Of a stretch of DNA of 64,000 nt, positions 52,763-62,330 are shown piece after piece. The notes under the pieces were generated by a model. The model saw only the letters and a list, made by a program, of their open reading frames with translations, searched no databases and was not told the origin of the DNA. Numbering within the stretch: the first letter of the stretch is position 1; the number at the start of each line of letters is the position of its first letter. The translations under genes were made by a program, and so were the position numbers. This DNA comes from Ferrimonas kyonanensis DSM 18153 (GTDB lineage Bacteria > Pseudomonadota > Gammaproteobacteria > Enterobacterales > Shewanellaceae). The stretch spans positions 372,001-436,000 of the forward strand of contig NZ_AUDJ01000002.1 of assembly GCF_000425405.1 (NCBI RefSeq), written 5' to 3'.

Positions 52763-53560
52763 ATGGACACCACAGCAACCGCGGTACACACCGCCCGTCA
52801 TGGCTCAATCTGGGTTGTGACTCTCAATCGACCCGAATGCAGGAATGCCGTAGATGGCCCCACAGCCACGGCGCTGCAGGACGCCTTCATCGAATTTGAC
52901 TCCCGAGCCGAGCTTAAGGTGGCGGTGCTGACCGGTGCCGGCGGCCAATTCTGTGCCGGTGCGGATCTGCACGCGGTAGACGATCCTGGCCGCCGTAATC
53001 GCATCGAACCTGAGGGGAGTGGGCCTCTGGGGCCCACTCGAATGCAGCTCAGTAAGCCAGTGATTGCCGCTGTGGAGGGCTATGCCGTGGCCGGAGGGTT
53101 GGAGCTGGCGCTGTGGTGCGACTTGAGAGTGGCCGCCGACACGGCTCAATTTGGGGTGTTTTGCCGCCGCTGGGGGGTGCCACTTATCGATGGTGGCAGC
53201 GTGCGGTTGCCACGCTTGGTTGGTCAGGGCCGGGCCCTGGACATGATATTAACCGGCCGGTCGGTGGCCGCGGCCGAAGCCTTGGCCTGGGGCCTGGTCA
53301 GCCGGGTGGTGCCCGAGGGCCAGGCGCTGGAACAGGCGTTGCAGTTGGCGGCGTCGCTGACCGAGTTTCCTCAGCAATGCATGAAGGCCGATCGACTCAG
53401 TTGCCTGGCGCAGTGGTCGTTGCCGTTGGAGCGTGCCTTGGAGGCTGAGGGCCGCTGTGCGGCGACCGTACTGCAGCAGGAAGGGCTGGCAGGAGCGCGT
53501 CGCTTTCGCCAAGGCGCTGGCCGCCATGGAACTTTTGAGGAATCCGATGGTTCCAACTGA
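52763..53560 (+). CDS. Enoyl-CoA hydratase/isomerase (crotonase) family protein
   Basis: A protein of 265 residues. The crotonase fold is clear: VTLNRPECRNAVDGPTATAL, oxyanion loop GQFCAGADLHAV, KPVIAAVEGYAVAGGLELAL, CDLRVAADTAQFGVFCRRWG, and GLVSRVV near the end. The active-site acid of true hydratases is not evident, so it may be an isomerase-like or other CoA enzyme. It lies 68 bp after the kinase gene. AGGCAGGA precedes the ATG. Confidence 0.88.
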   Translation: MDTTATAVHTARHGSIWVVTLNRPECRNAVDGPTATALQDAFIEFDSRAELKVAVLTGAGGQFCAGADLHAVDDPGRRNRIEPEGSGPLGPTRMQLSKPVIAAVEGYAVAGGLELALWCDLRVAADTAQFGVFCRRWGVPLIDGGSVRLPRLVGQGRALDMILTGRSVAAAEALAWGLVSRVVPEGQALEQALQLAASLTEFPQQCMKADRLSCLAQWSLPLERALEAEGRCAATVLQQEGLAGARRFRQGAGRHGTFEESDGSN

Positions 53561-53611
53561 TAGATTACTGGCATCGAAGGAGTACGATGTGGCACCAATA
53601 GGGAGAAGTGA

Positions 53612-54451
53612 GTGAAGGCACGAGGGTTAGTGATTGTTGCTCTGGCGGTAGTGTTGAGCGGCTGCAGCACCAAGTTTGTCTATAACTGGCTGGATTGGAT
53701 CATCGAGTGGCAGGTCGAGGATTACGTCGATCTCGATCGTGATCAGGAACGCCAGTTGCAGCGGATGATCGACGATTTGCTGGAGTGGCACCGATACGAT
53801 GAGCTGCCTAAATACCATGCCCAATTGCACCAGCTCCGCACCCAGTTGGATCAGGGGTTCAGCGCCGAGGATGCCCAGGCGCACCTGACTCAGCTCGAAC
53901 AACACTGGTTTCGTATCTTTGATCATCTGATGCCCAAGTTGGTGCCGCTGCTGCAGTCGTTCAGCGACGCGCAGGTGCAACAGATGATGACGGTGATCAG
54001 GGAGGAGAATCAGAAGGACATCGACCGGTATCTGAAGCGGGATCTGGACGACAGGGTTGTCAGTTCCAACAAGCGCATGGCCAAGAGCCTGAAGCGCTGG
54101 GTGGGTAAGTTGACACCGATGCAGGCGCAGGCGGTGGATGACTTTAATCGTCAGCGCCACCAATCGATGGACTTGTGGGTGGCCTATCGGGAAGCGTGGC
54201 AGGAGCGCTTTCATCAGGCGATGCTCAATCGAACCAATGGGGCGGAACTGCGACGCGAACTGGCGGTGCTGCTGGTGAACCCGGACAGCGTGCGGCCGCA
54301 GGAATACAAAGACCAGCTGAGCGTCAATCAGCACCTGTTCGCCGAGTCGTTGGTGGAGATCAATAACAGCCTGACAGGAAAACAGCGCAAAAGACTGAAT
54401 CGTCAACTAGGATCCTTGATAGATGATCTCGCTGATTTATCGAAAAAATAG
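53612..54451 (+). CDS. DUF6279 family lipoprotein
   Basis: A protein of 279 residues with a lipobox (VVLSGCSTKF, cysteine 18). After that it is nearly all helix, rich in Gln, Arg and Glu: FVYNWLDWIIEWQVEDYVDLD, a block of heptad-like repeats, and a C-terminal LTGKQRKRLNRQLGSLIDDL. This matches the DUF6279 family of proteobacterial lipoproteins, function unknown. The start is GTG 53612, with a GGAGAAG just ahead. Confidence 0.85.
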   Translation: MKARGLVIVALAVVLSGCSTKFVYNWLDWIIEWQVEDYVDLDRDQERQLQRMIDDLLEWHRYDELPKYHAQLHQLRTQLDQGFSAEDAQAHLTQLEQHWFRIFDHLMPKLVPLLQSFSDAQVQQMMTVIREENQKDIDRYLKRDLDDRVVSSNKRMAKSLKRWVGKLTPMQAQAVDDFNRQRHQSMDLWVAYREAWQERFHQAMLNRTNGAELRRELAVLLVNPDSVRPQEYKDQLSVNQHLFAESLVEINNSLTGKQRKRLNRQLGSLIDDLADLSKK

Positions 54452-54521
54452 CTTTTTTTGAAAGCCGGAGAGCGCGGTACCGGTCTACCCTGTCAGTAGT
54501 CAAAGTTAAAGGAACACGGTT

Positions 54522-55112
54522 ATGCAGGCTCTAATCTCCCTGTGGCAAGGATTCTTTCGCGCAACCCAATCTCTGGAAGGGCTGGCGCCCTTGGCCCTTC
54601 GGCTGTATCTGGCCCCGATCTTTATTCAGGCCGGTTACAACAAGCTCAGTCATTTCGAAGACACCGCCGCCTGGTTCGGTAATCCGGAGTGGGGATTAGG
54701 GCTGCCGTTTCCGGAGTTGATGGCCGGTCTGGCGGCCGGTACCGAGTTCTTTGGCGGCATTCTGCTGATTGTGGGTTTGTTCACCCGGCTCATTAGCTTG
54801 CCGTTGATGGTGACCATGCTGGTGGCGGCGTTTGCCGTGCACTGGGAAAATGGCTGGTTGGCCATTGCCGATGCCTCCAGCTGGCTGGCCAATGAGCAGG
54901 TAATGGCGGCCCCGGAAAAACTCGATCGGGCCAAGGCGATTCTTGAGGAGTACGGCAACTACGACTGGCTGACGTCCTCTGGCAAGCTGGTGATTCTCAA
55001 TAACGGCATCGAGTTTTCCATTACCTATTTCGTGATGCTGTTGGCGCTTTATTTCCTGGGCGGTGGCAAGTACACCAGCCTGGATCATTTCTTTGGTCCT
55101 AAACAGCGTTAA
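54522..55112 (+). CDS. DoxX family membrane protein
   Basis: A protein of 196 residues with four membrane helices. The DoxX signature is LALRLYLAPIFIQAGYNKL, then LMAGLAAGTEFFGGILLIVGLFTRL and VTMLVAAFAVHWENGW. A loop of about 60 residues between helices 3 and 4 is longer than in short DoxX proteins. DoxX proteins act in redox chemistry at the membrane; no partner is visible here. AAAGGAACA precedes the ATG. Confidence 0.9.
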   Translation: MQALISLWQGFFRATQSLEGLAPLALRLYLAPIFIQAGYNKLSHFEDTAAWFGNPEWGLGLPFPELMAGLAAGTEFFGGILLIVGLFTRLISLPLMVTMLVAAFAVHWENGWLAIADASSWLANEQVMAAPEKLDRAKAILEEYGNYDWLTSSGKLVILNNGIEFSITYFVMLLALYFLGGGKYTSLDHFFGPKQR

Positions 55113-55386
55113 CCTCTCTTAGGCCGTGCCCGCGGCAAGCGGGCGCGGTGCACTCGAGTGCTGCCAGCATCGATTCGCCGATTCCCGAAAATCAATAATT
55201 GTCTATTTAATGGGCATTTATCTCTTCTCATGCCACCCAAATCCAGTTAGTTTTAGAACCATAGACAAGAGATTGTGAGCAGGTATGGGCGCCGGCAGTG
55301 GATTGCCATCGTTCCTTCATTCTGTCCCCTGAGATTGCTTGCGTCACACCCTCGATTAAAGGACTAACGGAGAGGGAGACGGTTCT

Positions 55387-58300
55387 ATGTCCCATACTGC
55401 GCCCAAAGGCGTGTCCATTCGGGTTACCGTGGTGTTTGTGTTTGTTATCGGCACCCTGATCACCGCCGCCTGTGCCATTGGGCTGCAGTATCTGTTCGCC
55501 TCCAAACTGGCTACCGAAGCGGTGACCACGCAAGCAACCATGCTGGCCAATACCACTCGGGATCGGGTGAATGACGTCAGCACCAAAGCCGCGCACAGTG
55601 TCGAACTGTTGGCCCACAATGCCGCGCTGATTGATAACGGTCAGGTTCAGGTGGGTGAGGTGGACCCGTTGTTTGCCAGTTTGCTGGAAAATAACGGGGA
55701 GTTTTACGCGGTCTATTTGGGGCTGGCCAATGGCGATTTCTATGAGCTGATTAACCTGGAAGCCAGCCCTCAAATCCGGCAGCGGCTGGGCGCATCCTTG
55801 GTGGACAGATTCGTCAAAGTGATCATTCAGGACCGTCAGGGCCAGCGCGTTAAGCAGACCCTGTTTCTGGACGACAGCCTCAGAGTCAGTCGCCGCACAG
55901 AAGTGGTGTCAGACTACGATGCCCGCACCCGGCCCTGGTATCAGATCGCCTCAACCTATCAGGCCAAGCGCACCGAACCCTACCTGTTTCAGCACCTTCA
56001 AGCCCCGGGGCAGACGTTCTCCATGAAGAATGCCGACAGCGGGGTAGTGGTGGCGGTCGACATTGCCTTGTCGACCATGTCGGCTTTCCTATCGTCACAA
56101 TTGAACAACGGCACGCCCATTCACGGAGGGGAAGCCTTCCTGTTTGCCGGCGACGGTCGTCTGTTTGCCTCTAATCAGGCGGTGGCGGTTGAGCAGCGGC
56201 GAACTCTGGCGCCGGTACCGCTAACGGACAGCGAGCGCGTCTACCTGAAATCCATCAACCCGGTGACCGTCTCCAACGAGCGTGACTGGGCGCCGCTGGA
56301 CTACGCCATCTCCGGTCAGCCTCGAGGCTACGTGGTGGAGCTGACCCAAATGCTGGCCGCCAGCCTGGGATTGAATGTGGAATACATCAATGGCGTGTCC
56401 TGGTCTGAGTTAACTGCGCACTTTGATGCCGGCCACATCGATGTACTGGCGCCGGTGTACCGCACCGATGAAAACCGAAGCTGGGGCGTGTTTTCCGACC
56501 CGTTGGTGGCGATGCCGATGGCGCTGGCAACCCGCAGCGACGCACCGGCCTATACCAGCCTTGCCGACTTGCGTGGCCGGATCATTGCTGTGCCGGCTGG
56601 GTGGTCCATCGTGCCGGAGATTCGCCGCCATCATCCACAGATCGGGATTTTGGAGGTGGCCTCGGTAGCCGAAGCTATGCGGGCGGTGATTGAGGGCGAC
56701 GCCGAGGCGGCACTGGAAACCGAAGTCACCCTGACTTACCACCAACGAGTGTTTTACCTGTCCGGGTTAACGATTCATACCGGCATCGATGTGGGCGACA
56801 TCGCGTTTGATTCCGACCTGAGGTTCGTATTTCAGCCTGAATTGGCGCCCTTGGCGCCACTGATGAATCGCGCCCTGGCTCGGGTGAGCGACCAGGATCG
56901 TGCTTACCTGGAAAATCGTTGGCTTAACCCCGATGACGCCACCGAAGCCAGCCTGTCCAACACCGTGCCGTATCAGGCGCTGACGGCTCTGGCCGCTGCT
57001 CCGGACAGCCAGGAGACGTTAGTGGAGATGTCCATCAATGGGCGAGATCGCTTTGTGCTGATCGCTCCTCTGGGCTATGGCCATGACAGCTACTTTGGCT
57101 TGGTGCTCGATGCCGATGATGTGCTGGCGGCCAGCCGTCAGGAGGTGTACCTGTCTATCGCGGTCAGCTCGTTGATCATCCTGCTAATGTTGCCGCTGTG
57201 CTACGTGCTGGCGAACCCCATCGTTAATCCGATACGGGATTTGGCCGCAGAAAACCGCAAAATTAAACGGCGTCAGTATCATCTGGTCAGCAAGCGCCAT
57301 TCGGTGATTAAGGAAATTGATGATCTGGCCGATTCCTTGGTGGACATGTCCACCGCCATAGCCACCCATGAGGCCCAGCAACAAAAGTTGATGGACTCCT
57401 TCATTGAGGTGATTGCTCAGGCCATCGATGACAAATCCCCTTACACCGGCGGACACTGTCGGCGGGTGCCGGAGCTCGGGCTGATGCTGGCTGAACAAGC
57501 CAGCCGCAGCGTCGCGCCACCGTTTGACGGCTTTTCTATCGACAACAAAGACAAATACCGAGAATTCAGGCTGGCAGCCTGGTTGCATGATTGCGGCAAG
57601 ATCAGCACGCCGGAACACGTGGTGGATAAGGGCAGTAAGCTGGAGACTAACTACAACCGCATCCATGAGATTCGGACCCGGTTCGAGGTGTTGTGGCGTG
57701 ATTGTGAGATTGCCTATTTGAATGCCTGCCTCGAGCGCCCCGATGACCACCAGGCCGCCTTGGCCCGCAAGCTCAGTGAACAGAACACGCTGCAGCAGGA
57801 GTTTGAGTTTGTGGCCAACTGCAACGTCGGCAGTGAGTTTATGGGTGAGGACAAAGTGCAGCGCCTGTACCGCATCGGTGACCGCACCTGGACTCGCCAT
57901 TTCGACGACCGGCTCGGGTTGTCGCCAGCGGAAGAGCGGCGTCTTCAGCCTCCGGCGTCGGCAAATAAGCGGTTGCCGGTGACTGAAAGGTTGTTGGCAG
58001 ACAAGCCGGAACACCGCATTTCCTGGCCACGTCGGCCGGAGTATGACCCGAAACTGGGGATTACCCTGGAGCCAACAGAACTGCAGAATCAACTGGGTGA
58101 GCTGTACAACCTAAGTGTCAGCAAGGGCACGCTCAATAGCGAAGAGCGTTTCCGTATCAACGAGCACATGGTGGGCACCATCAAGATCCTCGAGAGCCTG
58201 CCGTTTCCTCCGGAGCTGGCCAATGTGCCCCGGTTTGCTTCAACCCACCATGAAACCCTGAAGGGCACTGGTTACCCCAGACAGTTAAAGGCCGAAGATC

Positions 58301-58566
58301 TGTCTATTGGCGAACGCATCTTGGTGCTGGCGGATGTGTTTGAGGCGTTAACCGCCGACGACCGGCCCTATAAAAAGGCCAAGCCACTGAGTGTCGCTAT
58401 CGACATTCTGCATAAGATGGTGCTGGATGAGCACGTGGATCCCAAGGTATTTTCGCTGTTCCTGTCCAGTGGCGTGTACCTGACATACGCCCGTGAGTAT
58501 CTGTCTGAGGCGCAGATTGATGAGGTGGACGTAGAGGCCTATCTGAATCCGCGCCGTTCGGCCTGA
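55387..58566 (+). CDS. HD-GYP phosphodiesterase with Cache and SBP_bac_3 sensor domains
   Basis: A transmembrane signalling protein of 1059 residues, expected to hydrolyse cyclic di-GMP. TM1 is at about 15-37. A Cache-type sensor follows (40-280; DARTRPWYQIASTYQ). An SBP_bac_3 domain is at about 290-516 (DYAISGQPRGYVVELTQML, LRGRIIAVPAG). Then a second periplasmic part, TM2 at about 588-614, a HAMP-like linker, and the HD-GYP domain. HDCGKI is at about 734 and HHETLKGTGYP at about 953, so all key residues of the GYP type are kept. About 150 residues are inserted between the two motifs. Monocistronic. Confidence 0.9.
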   Translation: MSHTAPKGVSIRVTVVFVFVIGTLITAACAIGLQYLFASKLATEAVTTQATMLANTTRDRVNDVSTKAAHSVELLAHNAALIDNGQVQVGEVDPLFASLLENNGEFYAVYLGLANGDFYELINLEASPQIRQRLGASLVDRFVKVIIQDRQGQRVKQTLFLDDSLRVSRRTEVVSDYDARTRPWYQIASTYQAKRTEPYLFQHLQAPGQTFSMKNADSGVVVAVDIALSTMSAFLSSQLNNGTPIHGGEAFLFAGDGRLFASNQAVAVEQRRTLAPVPLTDSERVYLKSINPVTVSNERDWAPLDYAISGQPRGYVVELTQMLAASLGLNVEYINGVSWSELTAHFDAGHIDVLAPVYRTDENRSWGVFSDPLVAMPMALATRSDAPAYTSLADLRGRIIAVPAGWSIVPEIRRHHPQIGILEVASVAEAMRAVIEGDAEAALETEVTLTYHQRVFYLSGLTIHTGIDVGDIAFDSDLRFVFQPELAPLAPLMNRALARVSDQDRAYLENRWLNPDDATEASLSNTVPYQALTALAAAPDSQETLVEMSINGRDRFVLIAPLGYGHDSYFGLVLDADDVLAASRQEVYLSIAVSSLIILLMLPLCYVLANPIVNPIRDLAAENRKIKRRQYHLVSKRHSVIKEIDDLADSLVDMSTAIATHEAQQQKLMDSFIEVIAQAIDDKSPYTGGHCRRVPELGLMLAEQASRSVAPPFDGFSIDNKDKYREFRLAAWLHDCGKISTPEHVVDKGSKLETNYNRIHEIRTRFEVLWRDCEIAYLNACLERPDDHQAALARKLSEQNTLQQEFEFVANCNVGSEFMGEDKVQRLYRIGDRTWTRHFDDRLGLSPAEERRLQPPASANKRLPVTERLLADKPEHRISWPRRPEYDPKLGITLEPTELQNQLGELYNLSVSKGTLNSEERFRINEHMVGTIKILESLPFPPELANVPRFASTHHETLKGTGYPRQLKAEDLSIGERILVLADVFEALTADDRPYKKAKPLSVAIDILHKMVLDEHVDPKVFSLFLSSGVYLTYAREYLSEAQIDEVDVEAYLNPRRSA

Positions 58567-58573
58567 CCCTGAG

Positions 58574-58921
58574 TCAGGTCAGCATGCGCCGATTGCAGTA
58601 GCTGGCTTTTTCAAATTCAGACACGTTCATGGCGATGTTGGCAACCTCTGGATAGCGCTGGCTCAGCAGGCTAACTACGGCTCGCGACAGCGCCGCTTTC
58701 TGCTCGGTGCTGCGTCCACTCATAATAGAGGCGAATACGTGGATGAAGGTGGCGTCAGAACCACCCACCAAACCGCTGGAGAAGGGGCGAACCCGAACCT
58801 TAATGTCAGCCTCATTAAACAGACCGCTATCAACGGCAACCCGGTGTAAGTCGACGAGGACGCTGGCCTCATCATAGTGATGCAGGACCTCGGCGGAGCA
58901 GTCCATGACAAAGTGGGGCAT
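58574..58921 (-). CDS. 5-carboxymethyl-2-hydroxymuconate isomerase-like tautomerase
   Basis: A protein of 115 residues. It begins MPHFVMDCSAEVLHH: after Met removal, Pro1 is the catalytic base of this tautomerase family. Other family parts are VRVRPFSSGLVGG and FIHVFASIMSGRSTEQK. The start at 58921 is required by this Pro; the longer frame is not used. The rest of the homoprotocatechuate pathway is absent from the window, so a role outside that pathway is likely. Confidence 0.88.
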   Translation of the reverse strand: MPHFVMDCSAEVLHHYDEASVLVDLHRVAVDSGLFNEADIKVRVRPFSSGLVGGSDATFIHVFASIMSGRSTEQKAALSRAVVSLLSQRYPEVANIAMNVSEFEKASYCNRRMLT

Positions 58922-59055
58922 AAGGGGCCTCGGTGGCTGGAATAGAATCGGCATCATAGCATGGCCGGTTCTGAGTTCGAATGGGGCAGGGCACTGACAG
59001 TTAATGGATTATTGCAAGGGACAACTTCAATTTCAGCCAGGAGTACTTTTAACAA

Positions 59056-59412
59056 TTATGGTTCTATCCAGGTCACATTGGTTTTCTCGATACCAAGCCC
59101 CTGTTTAAATTTTTCTGGAAACGTTAAGTTGGGTTTTCCGACCCAACCACGTTCAACAAACAAATTATAACCATTGTTTGTTTTTTCATAGCGAACTGCA
59201 GACAGCCAGATGCTGTCCCATTGTCCTAAAAATTCAAGCTCATCTAAATTAGAAGGGTATGAACCATTTCTAACTTTATGGAGCTCAATGATTGAAACTG
59301 CAGAAACAAAATTCTGAGTACCAAAAATCTTGTTGGGAACAGGAATGGCCACATCTAAGTCACAGCCAGATAGTAGCATGACAAAGAACATTGATATAAA
59401 GAGTTTACGCAT
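59056..59412 (-). CDS. Small lipoprotein, orphan
   Basis: A protein of 118 residues with a lipobox (FVMLLSGCDLD, cysteine 17). The mature part has SAVSIIELHKVRNGSYPSNL, similar to the helix of pseudopilin-like proteins but without a prepilin signal. Base composition is much poorer in GC than the genes left of 58900. It is the leftmost of a minus-strand series of orphan genes. No attC-like site was found beside it. No family assigned. Confidence 0.6.
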   Translation of the reverse strand: MRKLFISMFFVMLLSGCDLDVAIPVPNKIFGTQNFVSAVSIIELHKVRNGSYPSNLDELEFLGQWDSIWLSAVRYEKTNNGYNLFVERGWVGKPNLTFPEKFKQGLGIEKTNVTWIEP

Positions 59413-59656
59413 TACTTAAAAATCCATATTAAAGAACAGATTAATCTTATTCATTAAGAGTCTGTAATCTATTTTTTCTCTCTGTTTATTACCTTGTAAA
59501 TGTTGTTTTAATTAAGTAAGGTCAAAGCCAGGACCGCTTAGGAGGCTAAATCTGCCTCTGAAGCCTAAGAGAGTTCTTAGCTTTAAAATCCGTTCTGTAG
59601 TTGTCGGGTCGGTTACAATTAACCCATTAAGTGAGAAATGCTACGCCTGTTTACTC

Positions 59657-60088
59657 CTAAAGATTTTCGGCCCATTTCGACCAAAAGCCAGGTTCATCGT
59701 GATGCTTGTTCTTATTAGCCATTTCCAGTGTGAAATATCCGAATAAAACATATTTTATTTTCATCGTTCCATCTGGGTTTTCCAGATATTCGGATAGTTT
59801 AATAAAATCGCTATTGTTTTCATCATAGGGTACATCTAGATACAAGGAACCACTGTATGACGAGTAACCATTTTCACTGGCTTCTCCGGCACAGGGTTGG
59901 TAAGGGATATTGTTTTCCTCTAACCATCGTATAACACTTGCTCTAGTTACATGATCTTCGTAATCAAATAGTAAATCACCTAAAATAGAGTCGTCTTCAC
60001 ACTTGTTTTCATTGGTGAAGACAAGGTAAAGAACATCTCTGTTCTTCATCCTTGCAATTTTATCTATATGTTCTATTAGTTGGGGCAT
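59657..60088 (-). CDS. Orphan acidic protein, cassette type
   Basis: A protein of 143 residues, with no signal peptide. It opens PQLIEHIDKIARMKNRDVLY and has VIRWLEENNIPYQPCAGEA and YVLFGYFTLEMANKNKH. AAGGAAG lies upstream of the ATG. Small AT-rich orphan genes of this look are usual in integron cassette arrays. It lies 27 bp after the gene at 60116, with no attC between, so the two may share a cassette. Function unknown. Confidence 0.6.
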   Translation of the reverse strand: MPQLIEHIDKIARMKNRDVLYLVFTNENKCEDDSILGDLLFDYEDHVTRASVIRWLEENNIPYQPCAGEASENGYSSYSGSLYLDVPYDENNSDFIKLSEYLENPDGTMKIKYVLFGYFTLEMANKNKHHDEPGFWSKWAENL

Positions 60089-60115
60089 ATTTACTTCCTT
60101 GAATTTTGGTGTCCA

Positions 60116-60535
60116 CTAAAACGGGTCGGCTTCACTGTCAGGTGTCAGTGATTGTTGAGTGTGAACTTTTTCGAGCACTAGATACTTCTCCTCGCACTCA
60201 GCAAAAAACGTATATGGGTTAATGCTATTGCCATAGTTTTGAATCAGCAAAATTCCATCTTCCATCAAAGCGCTTATCTCTTTATTACCGACAGACTCTG
60301 AAGAAACTAAACCAGAAAAAAACATATACTGTTCTTTTAGGATGGCATGGCCAGTAATAGAGCGTGCATCTGTTGTAACCTTATAAAGGTTGTCATTGCT
60401 ACCTTGTGACAACTCAATCGTTAGATTACATGAACTTGGTGCTGAGCTCTCATAATGCCCAAGAATAGACTTAGGTATTTCGGCATATGCAGGAACTGAT
60501 AGAAAAAACACTATCAGATAATTCAGTGGTTTCAA
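60116..60535 (-). CDS. Secreted orphan protein
   Basis: A protein of 139 residues. I set the start at TTG 60535, which has AGGAGG just upstream and begins a signal peptide (KPLNYLIVFFLSVPAYA). The in-frame GTG at 60562 would lie inside the attC-like site. The body has NLTIELSQGSNDNLYKV and a cysteine-glutamate strand (FAECEEKYLVLEKV). It is the gene directly after attC A, as expected for a cassette. No family recognised. Confidence 0.6.
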   Translation of the reverse strand: MKPLNYLIVFFLSVPAYAEIPKSILGHYESSAPSSCNLTIELSQGSNDNLYKVTTDARSITGHAILKEQYMFFSGLVSSESVGNKEISALMEDGILLIQNYGNSINPYTFFAECEEKYLVLEKVHTQQSLTPDSEADPF

Positions 60536-60548
60536 ATTACCTCCTGAC

Positions 60549-60649
60549 ACATAACGTTCCACTTAGCTGGAGCCGATTGTCCGGCTATATTCGGCGAGGC
60601 ACGAATGCAGCCGGGCTGGCTGAAAATCTCCTACGGTGGCTTGTTAACT
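60549..60649 (-). repeat. attC-like recombination site A
   Basis: On the minus strand it begins AGTTAAC (inverse core, one mismatch to RYYYAAC) and ends GTTATGT (core, one mismatch to GTTRRRY), 101 bp apart. Between are paired arms (GCCAC/GTGG and others). The stop of the gene at 60644 overlaps the inverse core, as in integron cassettes. It shares many positions with site B. Confidence 0.62.
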
Positions 60650-61057
60650 ACCACTTGTGCTGTAATTTATTGTTACTGAGCCAAACCAGCCCCACACTCG
60701 CTCTGACTTGTACTCAGATCCGTCTAGCACATGATGAATGATTAATGTATTTTCAGAAGCCCAGCTTACTGTAGGAGCAACGTCCTTTGGGTGACCATCT
60801 ATGATAAAGATATTTCCAGCGGAGTCGGTTAAGTCATCATTAAACTGTAAGATTGAAATTTGTGTATTGAAGCCAGTAGTGGCACCACAATCTCTTTGAA
60901 AAATAACCGCTCGATAACTTTCGTCTGGATTAGGAATAGAGGCATACTCAATATTATCGCATTCACCAACGAAGCTGCTTAATGCAATACGCAGCATCAT
61001 TAGAATTGACAACCCCAGAAGGCACGAACCTAGAGTCCAAATTATAATTTTTTTCAT
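60644..61057 (-). CDS. Membrane-anchored orphan protein, cassette gene
   Basis: A protein of 137 residues. An N-terminal membrane helix (about 3-27) is followed by CDNIEYASIPNPDESYRAVIF and QRDCGATTGFNTQISIL. I recall this SPD-like and DCGATTGF pattern from small proteins common in mobile and cassette regions. Two cysteines (CDN and DCG) could pair. The stop lies inside attC A. Function unknown. Confidence 0.68.
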   Translation of the reverse strand: MKKIIIWTLGSCLLGLSILMMLRIALSSFVGECDNIEYASIPNPDESYRAVIFQRDCGATTGFNTQISILQFNDDLTDSAGNIFIIDGHPKDVAPTVSWASENTLIIHHVLDGSEYKSERVWGWFGSVTINYSTSGS

Positions 61058-61185
61058 AATCTTAGTAGGTGCTTAATGCCGCCGTAAGCGGTGATTAGCA
61101 GTTGGATAAAGTATGGTGCAAAGCGGCATCGAGCCAACTTATTCGAAGAGTTCTGACCATAAGGAATATTTCAATCAGACATCCC

Positions 61186-61650
61186 TTATGAGGGAGCTCT
61201 AAAGCTACCGCATCTTACGCATTGCGGACTCTTAAAAAAATAAATACTCAACGAGCCTAGCCAACAGACTGTCGAAAACAAAGCAGCAAAAGAGGTTAGC
61301 CCATATATAGAGAAGAAATTCAGTAATCTAGGTTTTCCTGTTTCTTCACTAACGATGACATCAACGATGTCTCCTATAAAATATTTTTGAGGACTCGATG
61401 ATAAACTTGATACAAACTGCTCTGTTTCACCTTCCCCTCTTTGAAAACTAATTATCGGTGTATGCATGCCGCTAGCGCTTATTTTTGACTCGACTACCAA
61501 ACCCTTAGTTACAGTTGAAGCAGACAAATTTTTAATCGTATCAAAATATAGATAGAAAGAAAGAAGGCCTGTAAACAAAGCTATTGATACTGCAATAGCC
61601 AAATGAATTTTAGGTCGCGGGTTCCATTTATAGCTAAAACGAAGAGTCAT
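61186..61650 (-). CDS. DUF3592-like membrane protein
   Basis: A protein of 154 residues with two membrane helices (about 16-36 and 117-140) and an extracytoplasmic segment between them. That segment has TKGLVVESKISASGMHTPII and YFIGDIVDVIVSEETGKPRL, which fit DUF3592. The end is CVRCGSFRAPS, a possible knuckle. Family function is unknown. It lies within the minus-strand orphan series; short inverted repeats flank it. Confidence 0.65.
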   Translation of the reverse strand: MTLRFSYKWNPRPKIHLAIAVSIALFTGLLSFYLYFDTIKNLSASTVTKGLVVESKISASGMHTPIISFQRGEGETEQFVSSLSSSPQKYFIGDIVDVIVSEETGKPRLLNFFSIYGLTSFAALFSTVCWLGSLSIYFFKSPQCVRCGSFRAPS

Positions 61651-61813
61651 AACGATTTCTCAGTTGATGCATAATGCCCACTAAATGGGATTTTCTAGTG
61701 GGCTAAGGTCGATCTTAAAATGGGTGGTTATTTAATTTAATAAATACAGATTCTATCGATGAAATGAAAAGGATCATGCGTTTGGTATCTGTCTTAAATG
61801 CTTTGTCATAACT

Positions 61814-62239
61814 CTATTTATCGATAAAAATACAGCTTTCTGATTCACCTTTGCCATTAGTTCTAAATATATAATCAAAGTGCATATTTGCAGTGTTTCG
61901 ATAGTATTTAATATCAAAGCCTCTATTTCTATCTCCTCTAACGGAATAACCGCTTACAAAAGAATCGGTAATATTAGATTCTTCAACTTGACCATTCGGT
62001 GACGGTTTCGATAAACTAAGAACCGTGAGTTCATGATTAAATTTGTCAAATATTAGAGCCTGGTGTGCGATATGTTTGACATACTTTCCACCTTGAAGCT
62101 TGAAATCTTCGTAGGAACACTGGAAGTATCCTGAATCCTTTAACACTGACTCAAATTCAGCTTTTGCAATATCTTGTTTAGAAGCACATCCAGCCAAACC
62201 AAATAAAACCGCCAATGATACAAATAGCTTAATTTTCAT
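61814..62239 (-). CDS. Small lipoprotein, cassette gene
   Basis: A protein of 141 residues with a lipobox (AVLFGLAGCASK, cysteine 18). The body has SGYFQCSYEDFKLQGGKYVKH and FDYIFRTNGKGESESCIF; two cysteines may pair. It follows attC-like site B in the minus direction. No family recognised. Codon use is AT-rich. Confidence 0.65.
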   Translation of the reverse strand: MKIKLFVSLAVLFGLAGCASKQDIAKAEFESVLKDSGYFQCSYEDFKLQGGKYVKHIAHQALIFDKFNHELTVLSLSKPSPNGQVEESNITDSFVSGYSVRGDRNRGFDIKYYRNTANMHFDYIFRTNGKGESESCIFIDK

Positions 62240-62330
62240 TATTTCACCTAATTTAATTCATGAATGATTAACAGTGTATTAGCCTAGAATGGCTGCCAGT
62301 ATGTAAACGAATTTTGCGAATGACATCGAG

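Noticed and set aside
61060-61150. Third possible attC site between two orphan genes
   Set aside because: GATGCCGC/GCGGCAT and AGTTGG/CCAACT arms cross each other and no inverse core is visible.
61676-61704. Fourth possible attC site
   Set aside because: It is a simple GCCCACTA/TAGTGGGC hairpin without paired core sites.
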